Shown here in pieces: positions 51,698 through 60,695 of a stretch of 64,000 nt of DNA; position 1 is the stretch's first letter; the number at the start of each line of letters is the position of its first letter. The DNA is taken from contig CAZMSQ010000007.1 in NCBI GenBank assembly GCA_964569025.1, positions 1 to 64,000 on the forward strand. The letters are read 5' to 3'. The stretch comes from CAZMSQ01 sp964569025 (lineage in GTDB: Bacteria > Bacteroidota > Bacteroidia > Chitinophagales > Saprospiraceae). The notes under the pieces were generated by a model, which made no database searches, was not told the DNA's origin, and saw nothing but the letters and a program-made list of their open reading frames with translations. The translations under genes and the position numbers were made by a program.

Positions 51698-54600
51698 TTG
51701 TATCGTCAAAGAAAAGTATTGACACAATCACAACTCTTGAAAAACGCTGGTCACATATTCTCTCTTTTTCTCACCTTCCTGCTGGTCCTTGCCATTCAGG
51801 TGGGATTCATGTCTTCTGCCCACGCTCAGGGTTGGGAAAGGAGTTATGGTCTGATCAACGACCTCAGTGATGAGGGATTCGATTTGGTTCCTTTGGCTGA
51901 CGGAGGTGTGCTCGCAGTTGGGGTGTCTACGTTTTATTCGTCACAAGATGTGTTTCTGTTACGAGTGGATGTAGACGGAGATATCCTGTGGACAAGGAAT
52001 ATTGGTGGTACTTTTTCTCAGGAGTATGGCCGGGCAGTGGTGGTCGGGACGGATGGTTCTTTTTTCATAGGCGGCTACCGGTACAGCGGTAACATCGAGA
52101 AAAACAATCCATTTTTCCTGAAGGTCAGTCCCTCAGGTCAACCGCTTGCAACTCGTGAGCTCAAGCTTCCCAATGACGAAATCGTTACTGATATCATTTT
52201 GACCACGGAAGGCAAAATTGCTTTCATAGGAAGTGCTCAAAATCAAGATAGTCCCTCCGATCCATCGGATAATGTGCTGTTTGGCATCCTCGACCAGAAC
52301 CTCAATGAGGAGGTAATGACGATTATTGCCGACACGCTGGCCAATGAAGCTACCGCCATGATTGAAACGGGAGATGGCAATCTGGTTTTCATTGGTGTGG
52401 CAGAGAATCCGGCAAGCAATAACTCACGGGACATTTATCTTCGCAAAATTCAGAAGTCCGGTACTCCGGTCTGGTCCTCCCCTGTGTATATCGGCGGTGA
52501 GGAAAATGATCAGGGAACTGACCTTGTAGAAGCCCCTAATGGTGATTTGGTGATTTGTGGCTCAACTCGCAGCCAAGGCGCCGGGAGTTCAGATGTATTT
52601 GTTTCCCGCTTAAGCGCAGAAGGCCAAACACTTTGGTCAGAACCGCTGATCCTCGGCACCTCTCTTGTCGATGAGGCAACCCGTATCATCAGGACGATTG
52701 ATGGCAATTACATCGTATCAGGCTATATTGAAACCTCAAGCCAGAATGTCGACCTGCTCATGGTCAAGATTGATGGTGATGGGAATATTCTGTGGGAGAA
52801 GACATTTGGCGATGAGGAAAAAATTGAGCAAGGTTTCGGAGTCGTGGAACAAGCTGACGGGTCACTCACGCTTGCGGGCGCAGTCATCCAGATTCCAAGT
52901 TTCGAAAGTGACTTGTATCTGGTTCGCACCAATGCTGAGGGTTCATTCCTGTCAAATTGGGTAAAAGGTCGTATTGCCGCTGATGCAAACCTCGACTGTT
53001 TTGCAGATACTGATGAAGAGGGTTTTCGTGATTGGATAGTTACGGCGACTCATGTATCAACTAACAAAGTGTTCATCGGTGATACCGACGCAGAGGGCAA
53101 CTATCATATTCGCATTGATACTGGAACATATCAGGTACAACTGACTCCATCAACAGATATCTGGTCGGCTTGTGTTCCATCTGTTGTGGTTTCGCAGACC
53201 TCGTTTTTTGATAGCTCAACGGTTGACTTCGCCGTACAAAGTACGGTAGATTGCCCGGTCATGCAGGTAGACATTAGTACACCGTTCCTGCGTCGATGCG
53301 TTGAAAACCGCTACTCTGTAAGATATTGCAATAACGGATCTGTAACTGCTGAGGATGCCCGAATCGAGGTGGTTCTCGACCCGAATCTCACTGTCATTGA
53401 AGTTGTCAATGGCCCAGCTTATACCGGGACTGATACTCTGCTCTTTGATTTGGGGAATGTTCCTGCACAAGAGTGTGGTCGCTTTGAAATCCTGGTTCAG
53501 CATAACTGCACTGAGACAATCGAAGGACAAGCCCACTGTGTCTCAGCTCGTATTTTCCCGGATACGCTCTGTACGCTTCCCAACCCTGATTGGGACGGAA
53601 GCAGTCTCGCGGTAAGTGCACGCTGTGAAAACGGCCAGTTGCAGTTTTTACTCGAGAATAAGGGAGAGGAGGTTTTTGTACAGCCGCTTGATCAGTTGGT
53701 TCAGTACATTGTCATTGAAGATGACATCATGCTTCGTCAAGAGCCTGTGAAACCTCTGCAGCCTGGAGAGATTGATACCATTGATATTTCTAGCAATCAA
53801 TTTTCAACATACAGAATGATGGTTGACCAGACTCCTGGTCATCCTGGAAAAAGTAATCCGACCATCGCAGTTGAGGGGTGTGTAGACAACACCGGAACAC
53901 CTTTCGCCGTTGGCTACCTCACCATGTTTCCGGAAGATGATGGCAATCCATCGGTTTCCATCAGCTGCGAAGAGTCAATCAATTCTCTTGTTTCTAATGT
54001 GAAAAGGGGCTATCCCAAAGGCTTCGGTGCGGGTAACTACATCGAACGCCAAACCGATTTAACCTACACCGTCGTGTTCCATAACGTTGGAACCGACACC
54101 GCGTTCTATGTCGCAATCCGCGATACGCTTCCGGCCGAAGTACAACCCAACACACTCCGTTTTCTGAACAGCAGTCCTTCGGAGCCGACAAGCGTATCGT
54201 GGATTTCCGATGGCATTCTCAAGGTCGTCTTCGAATCAGCAGACCTCCTGCCAGACACTTCTCTGTATGAGTTCGGACACATTACTTTTGAAGTTTCCCA
54301 AAACCCTTCAAATGTTTCCGGCGACCAGATTATGAACAGCGCAGAGATTTATTTTGACTACAACGCACCCATTCAGACTGAGAAAACACTGCATACCGTT
54401 ATTGACAGCCTCCAAGAGGTCATCATTGTCAGTGTGGACCCTGCTCCGGGTTCCAACCAAAATCAACCTTTTCCCATAACCGTCTACCCAAACCCGTTTA
54501 CACAAACTGCTACGTTTGAGTTGCACGCAGCTCAAACAACAGAACCCAATTCCGTACATCTGTCCCAAAACCGTTTTTATCTGTTTGATGTAACTGGTAG

Positions 54601-54733
54601 ACTAGTCAGGCACAATTATTTCGGCGGAACCAAATTTGAGTTCCGCCGGAATGGCCTGCATTCCGGGTTTTATGTGTGGCGCATTGAAGTTGGAGGAGAA
54701 AAATTTGCAACTGGCACGATAATTGCAAAATAA
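51698..54733 (+). CDS. T9SS type A sorting-domain protein with beta-propeller-like and DUF11-like regions
   Basis: A 1011-residue secreted protein. The signal peptide is FSLFLTFLLVLAIQVGFMSSAHAQ; the mature protein has an N-terminal beta-propeller-like repeat region (residues about 45-440, with VDGDILWTRNIGG-type repeats), a hydrophobic linker region, two or more DUF11/Ig-like segments (VRYCNNGSVTAEDARIEVVLDPNLTVIEVVNGP) and a C-terminal sorting domain YPNPFTQTATFEL ... GFYVWRIEVGGEKFATGTIIAK for type IX secretion. The start is likely TTG at 51698, since no ATG precedes the signal peptide in frame. Function unknown; likely on the cell surface. Confidence 0.85.
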   Translation: MYRQRKVLTQSQLLKNAGHIFSLFLTFLLVLAIQVGFMSSAHAQGWERSYGLINDLSDEGFDLVPLADGGVLAVGVSTFYSSQDVFLLRVDVDGDILWTRNIGGTFSQEYGRAVVVGTDGSFFIGGYRYSGNIEKNNPFFLKVSPSGQPLATRELKLPNDEIVTDIILTTEGKIAFIGSAQNQDSPSDPSDNVLFGILDQNLNEEVMTIIADTLANEATAMIETGDGNLVFIGVAENPASNNSRDIYLRKIQKSGTPVWSSPVYIGGEENDQGTDLVEAPNGDLVICGSTRSQGAGSSDVFVSRLSAEGQTLWSEPLILGTSLVDEATRIIRTIDGNYIVSGYIETSSQNVDLLMVKIDGDGNILWEKTFGDEEKIEQGFGVVEQADGSLTLAGAVIQIPSFESDLYLVRTNAEGSFLSNWVKGRIAADANLDCFADTDEEGFRDWIVTATHVSTNKVFIGDTDAEGNYHIRIDTGTYQVQLTPSTDIWSACVPSVVVSQTSFFDSSTVDFAVQSTVDCPVMQVDISTPFLRRCVENRYSVRYCNNGSVTAEDARIEVVLDPNLTVIEVVNGPAYTGTDTLLFDLGNVPAQECGRFEILVQHNCTETIEGQAHCVSARIFPDTLCTLPNPDWDGSSLAVSARCENGQLQFLLENKGEEVFVQPLDQLVQYIVIEDDIMLRQEPVKPLQPGEIDTIDISSNQFSTYRMMVDQTPGHPGKSNPTIAVEGCVDNTGTPFAVGYLTMFPEDDGNPSVSISCEESINSLVSNVKRGYPKGFGAGNYIERQTDLTYTVVFHNVGTDTAFYVAIRDTLPAEVQPNTLRFLNSSPSEPTSVSWISDGILKVVFESADLLPDTSLYEFGHITFEVSQNPSNVSGDQIMNSAEIYFDYNAPIQTEKTLHTVIDSLQEVIIVSVDPAPGSNQNQPFPITVYPNPFTQTATFELHAAQTTEPNSVHLSQNRFYLFDVTGRLVRHNYFGGTKFEFRRNGLHSGFYVWRIEVGGEKFATGTIIAK

Positions 54734-55052
54734 ATAATAGTGTAAATAATTAAAATACAGATAGTTGAAGCCGGAAAAGTTGTATTCTAAGTACCAGTTT
54801 CAGCCCAAAATAACACGATAAAAAAGCGTCAGCTTTCAAGATACGTTCGTATATTTTCATGGGATTATAATTATTGGAATCGCCCCTCGGGGCGATTTTT
54901 TTTTATGCTTGTTCCAACACCACTCTGTGATTTGCCATCGTGACAACTCAGTTGTGAATAGAATGGCCCGAGGTTTCAACACTCGAACGTCGGGCTGATC
55001 AGAACAGGTACATCTGGCGGAAGGAAGTAATGAGCGTAGATCCGGTAGGCAT
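54734..55052. other. Intergenic region between T9SS gene and asnS
   Basis: A 319-base convergent gap. It contains the strong terminator at 54878-54904 for the T9SS gene, and on the asnS side a 11-bp imperfect hairpin (about 54964-54996, GGCCCGAGGTT pairing with AACGTCGGGCT) that may end asnS. No gene or RNA was recognised. Confidence 0.5.
54878..54904 (+). terminator. Intrinsic terminator of the T9SS gene
   Basis: A perfect 9-bp stem (AATCGCCCC / GGGGCGATT) with a TC centre, followed by a run of nine T. It is 145 bases after the stop at 54733 and is a textbook Rho-independent terminator. Confidence 0.88.
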
Positions 55053-56483
55053 CTAAAACTCAGCGTTGCCTGGGAACCTTGGGAAAGGGATGACGTCGCG
55101 GATATTATTCATCCCGGCAACAAACTGGACGAGTCGTTCGAAGCCGAGACCAAAACCGGCGTGGGGGCAAGTACCGAATCGGCGGGTGTCGAGGTACCAG
55201 GAGAGGTTTTCTTCAGGGATGTGCATCTCTTGCATGCGCTGGGTCAGCACATTGAGACGCTCTTCGCGTTGTGAACCACCCACAATCTCACCGATGCCCG
55301 GGAAAAGGATATCCATGGCAGCAACCGTTTTGCCATCGTCATTGAGCCGCATGTAAAAGGCCTTGATATCTTTTGGATAGTCGGACAAGATGACGGGCTT
55401 TTTGAAATGCTTTTCAACCAGATAACGCTCATGCTCAGATTGCAAATCAGCACCCCAGCCCTCTATCAGATAGTTGAATTTCTTTTTCTTATTGGGTTTT
55501 GATTGCCTGAGAATTTCAATAGCCTCAGTGTAGGTCAGTCGCTCAAATGTATGGTCAACGCAAAATTGCAGCCGTTCGAGCAGGGTCATTTCGGAGCGCT
55601 CGTGCTGAGGCTTTTGTTTCTCTTCGTCTGCAAGACGTTTCGAAAGAAATTCGAGATCATCTCCACAGCGTTCAAGGGTGTAGCTGATTACAGACTTGAG
55701 CATCTTTTCAGCAAGGTCCATGTTATCGGCAAGATTGGCAAATGCAATCTCGGGTTCTATCATCCAAAATTCAGCCAGGTGGCGTGACGTATTGGAGTTT
55801 TCTGCCCTGAATGTTGGCCCGAACGTGTACACTCTGCTGAGGGCAAGTGCCCCTAATTCTGCCTCCAACTGACCGGAAACGGTCAGATGAGTCGGGCGGT
55901 CAAAGAAATCCTGTCGATAATCAACTTCTCCGGTCTCTGTTTTCGGTACGCCATTCAAATCAAGGGCGGTCACCTGAAACATTTCCCCTGCACCTTCTGC
56001 ATCTGAGGCTGTGATAATGGGGCTATGGAGATAGTAAAAACCGTTATCGTTGAAAAACTGATGGATGCCAAAAGCGAGGGCATGTCGGACACGAAAAACG
56101 GCGCCAAATGTATTGGTCCGGAAGCGCAGATGGGCATTTTCCCTGAGGAATTCCAGACTGTGCTTCTTCGGTTGCAGAGGATAATCGCCCGGATCTGAGG
56201 TCCCGACAACTTCGATATCGGAGGCCTTAATTTCGATGTGTTGCCCTTTCCCCTGAGAGGGTACCACTTCGCCGGTGACACTGAGTGCAGCACCCGTTGT
56301 GATTTGCCGAAGAAGCTCAGAGTCAGCATTATCCAAGGCAAGAACTACCTGAATTGTCTGCAGACAGGAACCATCGTTGAGGGCGATAAACTGATTGTTG
56401 CGAAACGTTCTGACCCATCCGTTGATGGTCACCTCGTAGTTTGTCTTTTCGGAAGACAGCACATCAGCAATTCTGGACTTCAT
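55053..56483 (-). CDS. asnS: Asparaginyl-tRNA synthetase
   Basis: A 476-residue class IIb synthetase: N-terminal OB-fold anticodon domain (VTINGWVRTFRNNQFIALNDGS), motif 2 around FRAENSNTSRHLAEFWMIEPE and motif 3 GFGLGFERLVQFVAGMNNIRDVIPFPR. It charges tRNA-Asn. AsnRS is chosen over AspRS from the overall pattern and the insertion LTVSGQLEAE. The start at 56483 gives MKSRIADVLSS; the open frame upstream to 56558 overlaps another gene and is not family-like. Confidence 0.95.
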   Translation of the reverse strand: MKSRIADVLSSEKTNYEVTINGWVRTFRNNQFIALNDGSCLQTIQVVLALDNADSELLRQITTGAALSVTGEVVPSQGKGQHIEIKASDIEVVGTSDPGDYPLQPKKHSLEFLRENAHLRFRTNTFGAVFRVRHALAFGIHQFFNDNGFYYLHSPIITASDAEGAGEMFQVTALDLNGVPKTETGEVDYRQDFFDRPTHLTVSGQLEAELGALALSRVYTFGPTFRAENSNTSRHLAEFWMIEPEIAFANLADNMDLAEKMLKSVISYTLERCGDDLEFLSKRLADEEKQKPQHERSEMTLLERLQFCVDHTFERLTYTEAIEILRQSKPNKKKKFNYLIEGWGADLQSEHERYLVEKHFKKPVILSDYPKDIKAFYMRLNDDGKTVAAMDILFPGIGEIVGGSQREERLNVLTQRMQEMHIPEENLSWYLDTRRFGTCPHAGFGLGFERLVQFVAGMNNIRDVIPFPRFPGNAEF

Positions 56484-56551
56484 AATCGTATCGGTAAGGC
56501 GTTTATGCCGCGAAAATACGGAAAATTGGTTCAGAAGGTGGCGCAGTATCT

Positions 56552-57364
56552 TTACCAATTATCACCGCTCAGAATATTTCCCAAGCCTCCGAGCACGCTC
56601 CCTTCTCCTTTACCGGACCCGAAACTGCTCCGTCGAGCATTTGATAAGACACGGTCAGAGAGGCGAGCAAATGGAAGGGACTGAATCCAGACGGAACCCG
56701 GTCCGCGGAGACGCGCAAAAAACAGGCCTTCTCCGCCGAAGACGGCATTGCGGATTCCCTTGACCATTTCTATGTCATAATCGATATCCCGGGTAAACGC
56801 AACCAGGCACCCGGTATCCACCATCAGGGTTTCTCCCGGTTGGAGCTCCCGCTCGACAATCGTTCCTCCAGCATGCAGGAATGCCCATCCGTCTCCCTCA
56901 AGTCGTTGCATAATGAAACCCTCACCGCCAAACAGGCCGCGACCGAGGCGTTTCGAAAATTCAATGCCGACAGAAACACCCTTTGCGGCGCACAAGAAAG
57001 CATCTTTCTGGCAGATAATCCGCTCACCGCGAGAGCTCAGGTCCAGAGGGATAATTTTTCCCGGATACGGAGATGCGAATGAGACCCGCTTTTTTCCGGG
57101 CCCGCTGTGGGTAAAAGCAGTCATGAACAAACTCTCACCGGCCAACAGCCGCTTGCCGGCAGAAAATAATTGTCCCCAAACTCCGCCGGAGCCCGATGAG
57201 TTACTCCCATCTCCAAACAGTGTTGTCATTTCCATCCCTTCTTCCATCATCATGAATGCTCCAGACTCGGCAATGACGGTTTCCAACGGATCTAATTCAA
57301 TTTCTACAAACTGCATCTCCTCTCCGTAAATAAAATAGTCGATTTCGTGTGCGTGCTTTTCCAT
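56552..57364 (-). CDS. AIM24/TIGR00266-family protein
   Basis: A 270-residue all-beta protein of the AIM24 (TIGR00266) family: it has IDYFIYGEEMQFVEIELDPLETVIAESGAFMMME, GLFGGEGFIMQRLEGDGWAFLHAGG and VFGGEGLFFARLRGPGSVWIQSLPF. The family has glycine-rich repeats (GGEG) and a beta-helix-like core with no known biochemical activity. It lies 69 bases upstream of asnS on the same strand, and cotranscription is possible. No signal peptide is seen, so it is probably cytoplasmic. Confidence 0.88.
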   Translation of the reverse strand: MEKHAHEIDYFIYGEEMQFVEIELDPLETVIAESGAFMMMEEGMEMTTLFGDGSNSSGSGGVWGQLFSAGKRLLAGESLFMTAFTHSGPGKKRVSFASPYPGKIIPLDLSSRGERIICQKDAFLCAAKGVSVGIEFSKRLGRGLFGGEGFIMQRLEGDGWAFLHAGGTIVERELQPGETLMVDTGCLVAFTRDIDYDIEMVKGIRNAVFGGEGLFFARLRGPGSVWIQSLPFARLSDRVLSNARRSSFGSGKGEGSVLGGLGNILSGDNW

Positions 57365-57477
57365 GAGATTTTAACATTTTAATGAGCCACATTTCCGTGG
57401 GTGCAGACAATATAAACAGGTTCGCTCCTGTTAAAGAAATGATTTTTCAAAATTTTTCACACAATATTTACACGCTT

Positions 57478-57714
57478 ATGATGCGAGAACTTACACTGAA
57501 TGCGCTTGTCAAGTCACTTTACAAGGAAGGTTCCCGTGCCGATCGGAGAATGTTCCAGGCAGCTGCTGCCGCAGATCCCGTTTTGCGTGATGAAATGCAG
57601 GATGTGCGTTTGGCGTGGCAACACCTCCCGAGAGTGAGGTTCAGGCCCCCACAAAGAAGTCTGCGCAATATTCTGAAATACAGCAGAGAAACTCCAGTGC
57701 AGGCACCCTGTTAA
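57478..57714 (+). CDS. Small acidic/basic hypothetical protein
   Basis: A 78-residue hypothetical: MMRELTLNALVKSLYKEGSRADRRMFQAAAAADPVLRDEMQDVRLAWQHLPRVRF. It resembles the N-terminal part of small anti-sigma-like or zinc-finger-like proteins only in helical pattern; no domain is certain. A strong terminator directly follows. The start at 57478 is preferred over a further upstream frame, which is AT-rich leader. Confidence 0.5.
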   Translation: MMRELTLNALVKSLYKEGSRADRRMFQAAAAADPVLRDEMQDVRLAWQHLPRVRFRPPQRSLRNILKYSRETPVQAPC

Positions 57715-57765
57715 ACAGGTGGCGTACCATACTGTATGGTGCTTGTGACTTGGCAGGCAATCCTG

Positions 57766-57798
57766 AAAGGGGAGTGGTTTCATGACCATTCCCCTTTT
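57766..57798 (+). terminator. Intrinsic terminator before recA
   Basis: A 13-bp stem with one mismatch (57766-57778 with 57785-57797) and a 6-base loop, ending in TTTT. It insulates recA from the small gene upstream. Confidence 0.82.
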
Positions 57799-57836
57799 CT
57801 ATGAAAATTAAATTGCAGATGTTTTTTGTTGGACAA

Positions 57837-57868
57837 CTTGCGCGAGACAAACAAAATGTTTACTTTTG
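57837..57868 (+). promoter_or_regulatory. Promoter of recA
   Basis: A -33 CTTG (57837-57840) and an exact -7 TACTTTTG (57861-57868) are spaced 20 bases apart. The recA start codon follows 69 bases later. I see no obvious LexA box, so SOS control of the usual type cannot be claimed. Confidence 0.65.
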
Positions 57869-57936
57869 TAGTGCTCCTTTGCTGATTTCTTCACGGCAGC
57901 TGTCGTAAAGATTTTTTCACGACTAAATCCAACAAA

Positions 57937-59013
57937 ATGGCAAATTCTGACCAACAAGCAAAAATGAAAGCCCTTCAGCTGACCATGGACCGGCTCGACA
58001 AAACGTATGGCAAAGGGACCGTGATGCGACTCGGAGATCAGCAAATTGTTGATGTTGACATAATCCCGACTGGCTCTCTCGGCCTCGATATTGCACTTGG
58101 AATCAATGGCTTTCCGAAGGGGCGGATCATTGAAATCTACGGACCAGAATCTTCAGGAAAAACCACATTGGCCATTCATGCCATCGCCGAAGTACACCGA
58201 AAAGGAGGGGTTGCCGCTTTTATTGATGCTGAGCACGCGTTTGACAGATTCTACGCTGAATCTCTCGGGGTAGATACTGAAAACCTGCTAATCGCACAAC
58301 CTGATAACGGAGAGCAGGCCCTGGAAATCGCCGAAAACTTGATTCGTTCCGGTGCCATTGACTTGCTGGTGGTTGACTCAGTTGCAGCCCTTACCCCACG
58401 ATCTGAAATCGAAGGAGAGATGGGTGACTCAAAAATGGGCTTGCAGGCCCGCCTGATGTCCCAGGCTATGCGAAAACTGACCTCCGCCATCGGACGCACC
58501 GGTTGCTCAAGTATTTTTATCAACCAGCTCCGTGAGAAAATCGGCGTCATGTTCGGCAACCCCGAAACAACTACAGGAGGAAATGCCCTTAAATTCTACG
58601 CCTCCATCCGACTCGATATACGCCGGTCTGGTTCCGCTATTAAGGACAAGGAAGGAAATGTCGTTGGAAATCACGTGAAGGTCAAAGTGGTCAAAAATAA
58701 ACTGGCCCCCCCCTTCCGTGTGGCAGAATTTGATATCATGTACGGTGAAGGCATTTCAAAGTCAGGAGAAATCGTTGATCTCGGGGTCGATCTCGATATT
58801 GTCCAGAAAAGTGGTTCATGGTATAGCTACAAAGATGCCAAGATCGCACAGGGAAGAGATGCCGCTAAACAGTTTTTTGAAGATAACCCCGAAGTTGCAG
58901 CTGAAGTGGAAAGTCTGATCAAAGATAAATTGTCTACCCGCCCAAGAAATGGCAAAGCCGCTGAAGCAGAAGAAGCCCCATCTGGCAAAAATAAGGCTGA
59001 AAAAGGTGAATAA
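57937..59013 (+). CDS. recA: Recombinase RecA
   Basis: A 358-residue RecA with Walker A GPESSGKT (69-76), the MAW motif region, LLVVDSVAALTPRSEIEGEMGDSKMGLQARLMSQAMRKL and the loop-2 GNPETTTGGNALKFYASIRLDIRR. It forms filaments on single-stranded DNA and drives homologous recombination. The C-terminal tail is lysine/glutamate-rich (EEAPSGKNKAEKGE), typical of the phylum. It is transcribed alone from a clear promoter, and is followed by an 11-C run. Confidence 0.98.
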   Translation: MANSDQQAKMKALQLTMDRLDKTYGKGTVMRLGDQQIVDVDIIPTGSLGLDIALGINGFPKGRIIEIYGPESSGKTTLAIHAIAEVHRKGGVAAFIDAEHAFDRFYAESLGVDTENLLIAQPDNGEQALEIAENLIRSGAIDLLVVDSVAALTPRSEIEGEMGDSKMGLQARLMSQAMRKLTSAIGRTGCSSIFINQLREKIGVMFGNPETTTGGNALKFYASIRLDIRRSGSAIKDKEGNVVGNHVKVKVVKNKLAPPFRVAEFDIMYGEGISKSGEIVDLGVDLDIVQKSGSWYSYKDAKIAQGRDAAKQFFEDNPEVAAEVESLIKDKLSTRPRNGKAAEAEEAPSGKNKAEKGE

Positions 59014-59320
59014 CAGCTGACAAAATCCCCCCCCCCCACATCCCGGTATCACCATATTCACGCAGACAGGTTCGGAAGAATAGATTCCTTTGAGTTATTC
59101 CTTCCGATCCTGCCTGTTACTGTCAGATGGTACGACCAAATCCCATTCAGGTGTTTTGAAACAACTGTTTCATTGGTGGGCCATTTGAATCAAATTCACT
59201 GATCTCGTGTTATCGGATAATCAATAAGCGTTCATATGAGAACAAATCATGTGATGTGATTTTTTTTCATCAAATTGGGGCCGATATGAGAAATTCTCTG
59301 GGTACGAAACAGGCAAGTGT
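59014..59320 (+). other. recA-cvpA intergenic region with poly-C tract
   Basis: A 307-base gap. It starts with an 11-base run of C at 59027-59037, then holds an imperfect hairpin around 59068-59120 (CGGAAG-AATA pairing with TATTCCTTCCG), and near 59244-59267 a weak 6-bp stem followed by an eight-T run. No gene is apparent. Confidence 0.5.
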
Positions 59321-59911
59321 ATGGTGATTGATATCATTTTTCTGATGATTTCGGCCTGGGGCTTTTATGTTGGCTTCAACAGGGGAATTATCAAAACAGT
59401 TTTCTGGGTTCTTTCTATTTTGATTGGCCTTTTGACAGGTTTCAAACTGGCTCCGGCAACCACAGTATTTCTGGAGACAGCATTCAATACGACCAATCCT
59501 CTGATGTTTCTCGCTGGCTTTCTGCTTACGTTCATCCTGAGTATGGTTATCGTCCGTGTCATCGCCCGCCTGCTCGAAGGGCTTCTGAAGAAAGCAAATG
59601 TCAATTTCATCAATCAAATGGCGGGCGGTGCCCTGCTTGCCGGAGTTTTTGTCTTGTTGTATAGCTGGGTGCTCTGGTTTGCCAATGAATCAACCCTCTT
59701 ATCAGAGCAGGAGCGAACAAACTCCAGAACGTATCCATACCTTAAGGAGTTTCCGACTGAGATGTCAAGACTGGGAATCCACCTTCAGCCTGTATTTACT
59801 GACTTTTGGGAGCGTACAGTGGGAATGATGAATAAGCTCGAGGAAATGAGCAAGGAAAAAGTGGTGCCGGAGAATGGACCCAAAGACGAAGCCGGTTCGG
59901 AATCTCTTTAA
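59321..59911 (+). CDS. CvpA-family membrane protein
   Basis: A 196-residue CvpA-like protein: four transmembrane helices (IIFLMISAWGFYVGFNRGIIKTVFWVLSILIGLLTGF, MFLAGFLLTFILSMVIVRVIARLLEGLLK, GGALLAGVFVLLYSWVLWF) and a polar cytoplasmic or periplasmic tail. In E. coli CvpA is tied to colicin V export and purine-related phenotypes; the function here is unknown. The ATG at 59321 starts the first helix directly. The gene is single and lies upstream of an unknown gene on the same strand. Confidence 0.83.
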   Translation: MVIDIIFLMISAWGFYVGFNRGIIKTVFWVLSILIGLLTGFKLAPATTVFLETAFNTTNPLMFLAGFLLTFILSMVIVRVIARLLEGLLKKANVNFINQMAGGALLAGVFVLLYSWVLWFANESTLLSEQERTNSRTYPYLKEFPTEMSRLGIHLQPVFTDFWERTVGMMNKLEEMSKEKVVPENGPKDEAGSESL

Positions 59912-60024
59912 TGATTGAAAATCGCTTCAGTTGCTTACAATAAAAGCGCACCCTTCATCTCAGGGGGTTTCTGGCCCTGAACTCTCTGCAGAAATGACCG
60001 TTTATCATTTGAAATGAAAACCTG

Positions 60025-60633
60025 ATGCGGTCAATTTGGCGAAAATTAAGGCAGTGGGGAAGGGAGGAACAAGCCAGTTCATCGTCTCATCCGTTTGTTC
60101 ACGAAGTGATTACCCGTTCAGATGCAGAACAAGAAGCTTACCGACGGTGGAGGCAGTCTCCGGTTTGTCGTCTTTTGATAGAATGGATCAACAGACAATA
60201 TCAGCTGTTTCTGCTTCAGCCGGAACAAATTGACGATTCAATAGACTTTCTCCAAACCCCATCCTCCAATGGGTTTGTCATTCACTTTTCGACTTTGAAT
60301 TACACAGCTGCTGAGGCGATGTATACATTTGACTTATTCAAAGAGCGCATTCTTGAATCCCTCCAATACAAGCCTTCACTCTCAGATGTCCGAAAGTTTC
60401 GTAAATCGGGTACAGTAGAGGAGGTGCAGCGACACTATCTCAAGCCTCGCATTCAGATTCAGGATGGGCAAAAAATAAACCAGCAATTTGGTAATGTGAC
60501 CATTGAATATATTGCCAGAGATGATCGGCCTTATCAATTGAAAATCAGTGCAACCCGATATTCTGACCGGATGTATACTGAAGGGCGTGACTTCGGTGGC
60601 CTGTTCGAAGTATTGGTTGATCTGAGGGCTTGA
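60025..60633 (+). CDS. Hypothetical cytoplasmic protein
   Basis: A 202-residue protein with no signal peptide or membrane helix and no recognised domain. It contains a well-ordered alpha/beta-like pattern in the middle (VCRLLIEWINRQYQLFLLQPEQIDDSIDFLQTPSSNGFVIHFS) and the C-terminal RDFGGLFEVLVDLRA. Possibly a member of a Bacteroidota-specific unknown family. It follows the cvpA gene by 113 bases and converges on obgE. Confidence 0.6.
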   Translation: MRSIWRKLRQWGREEQASSSSHPFVHEVITRSDAEQEAYRRWRQSPVCRLLIEWINRQYQLFLLQPEQIDDSIDFLQTPSSNGFVIHFSTLNYTAAEAMYTFDLFKERILESLQYKPSLSDVRKFRKSGTVEEVQRHYLKPRIQIQDGQKINQQFGNVTIEYIARDDRPYQLKISATRYSDRMYTEGRDFGGLFEVLVDLRA

Positions 60634-60695
60634 GATAGAGGGTGTGTATGGCTAATCCTGAGTGGTGAGTTGCCAGAGAAAGAATTCAAAGGGGG

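Noticed and set aside
54734..55052. tRNA or small RNA gene
   Set aside because: No cloverleaf or T-loop consensus was found; only terminator-like hairpins.
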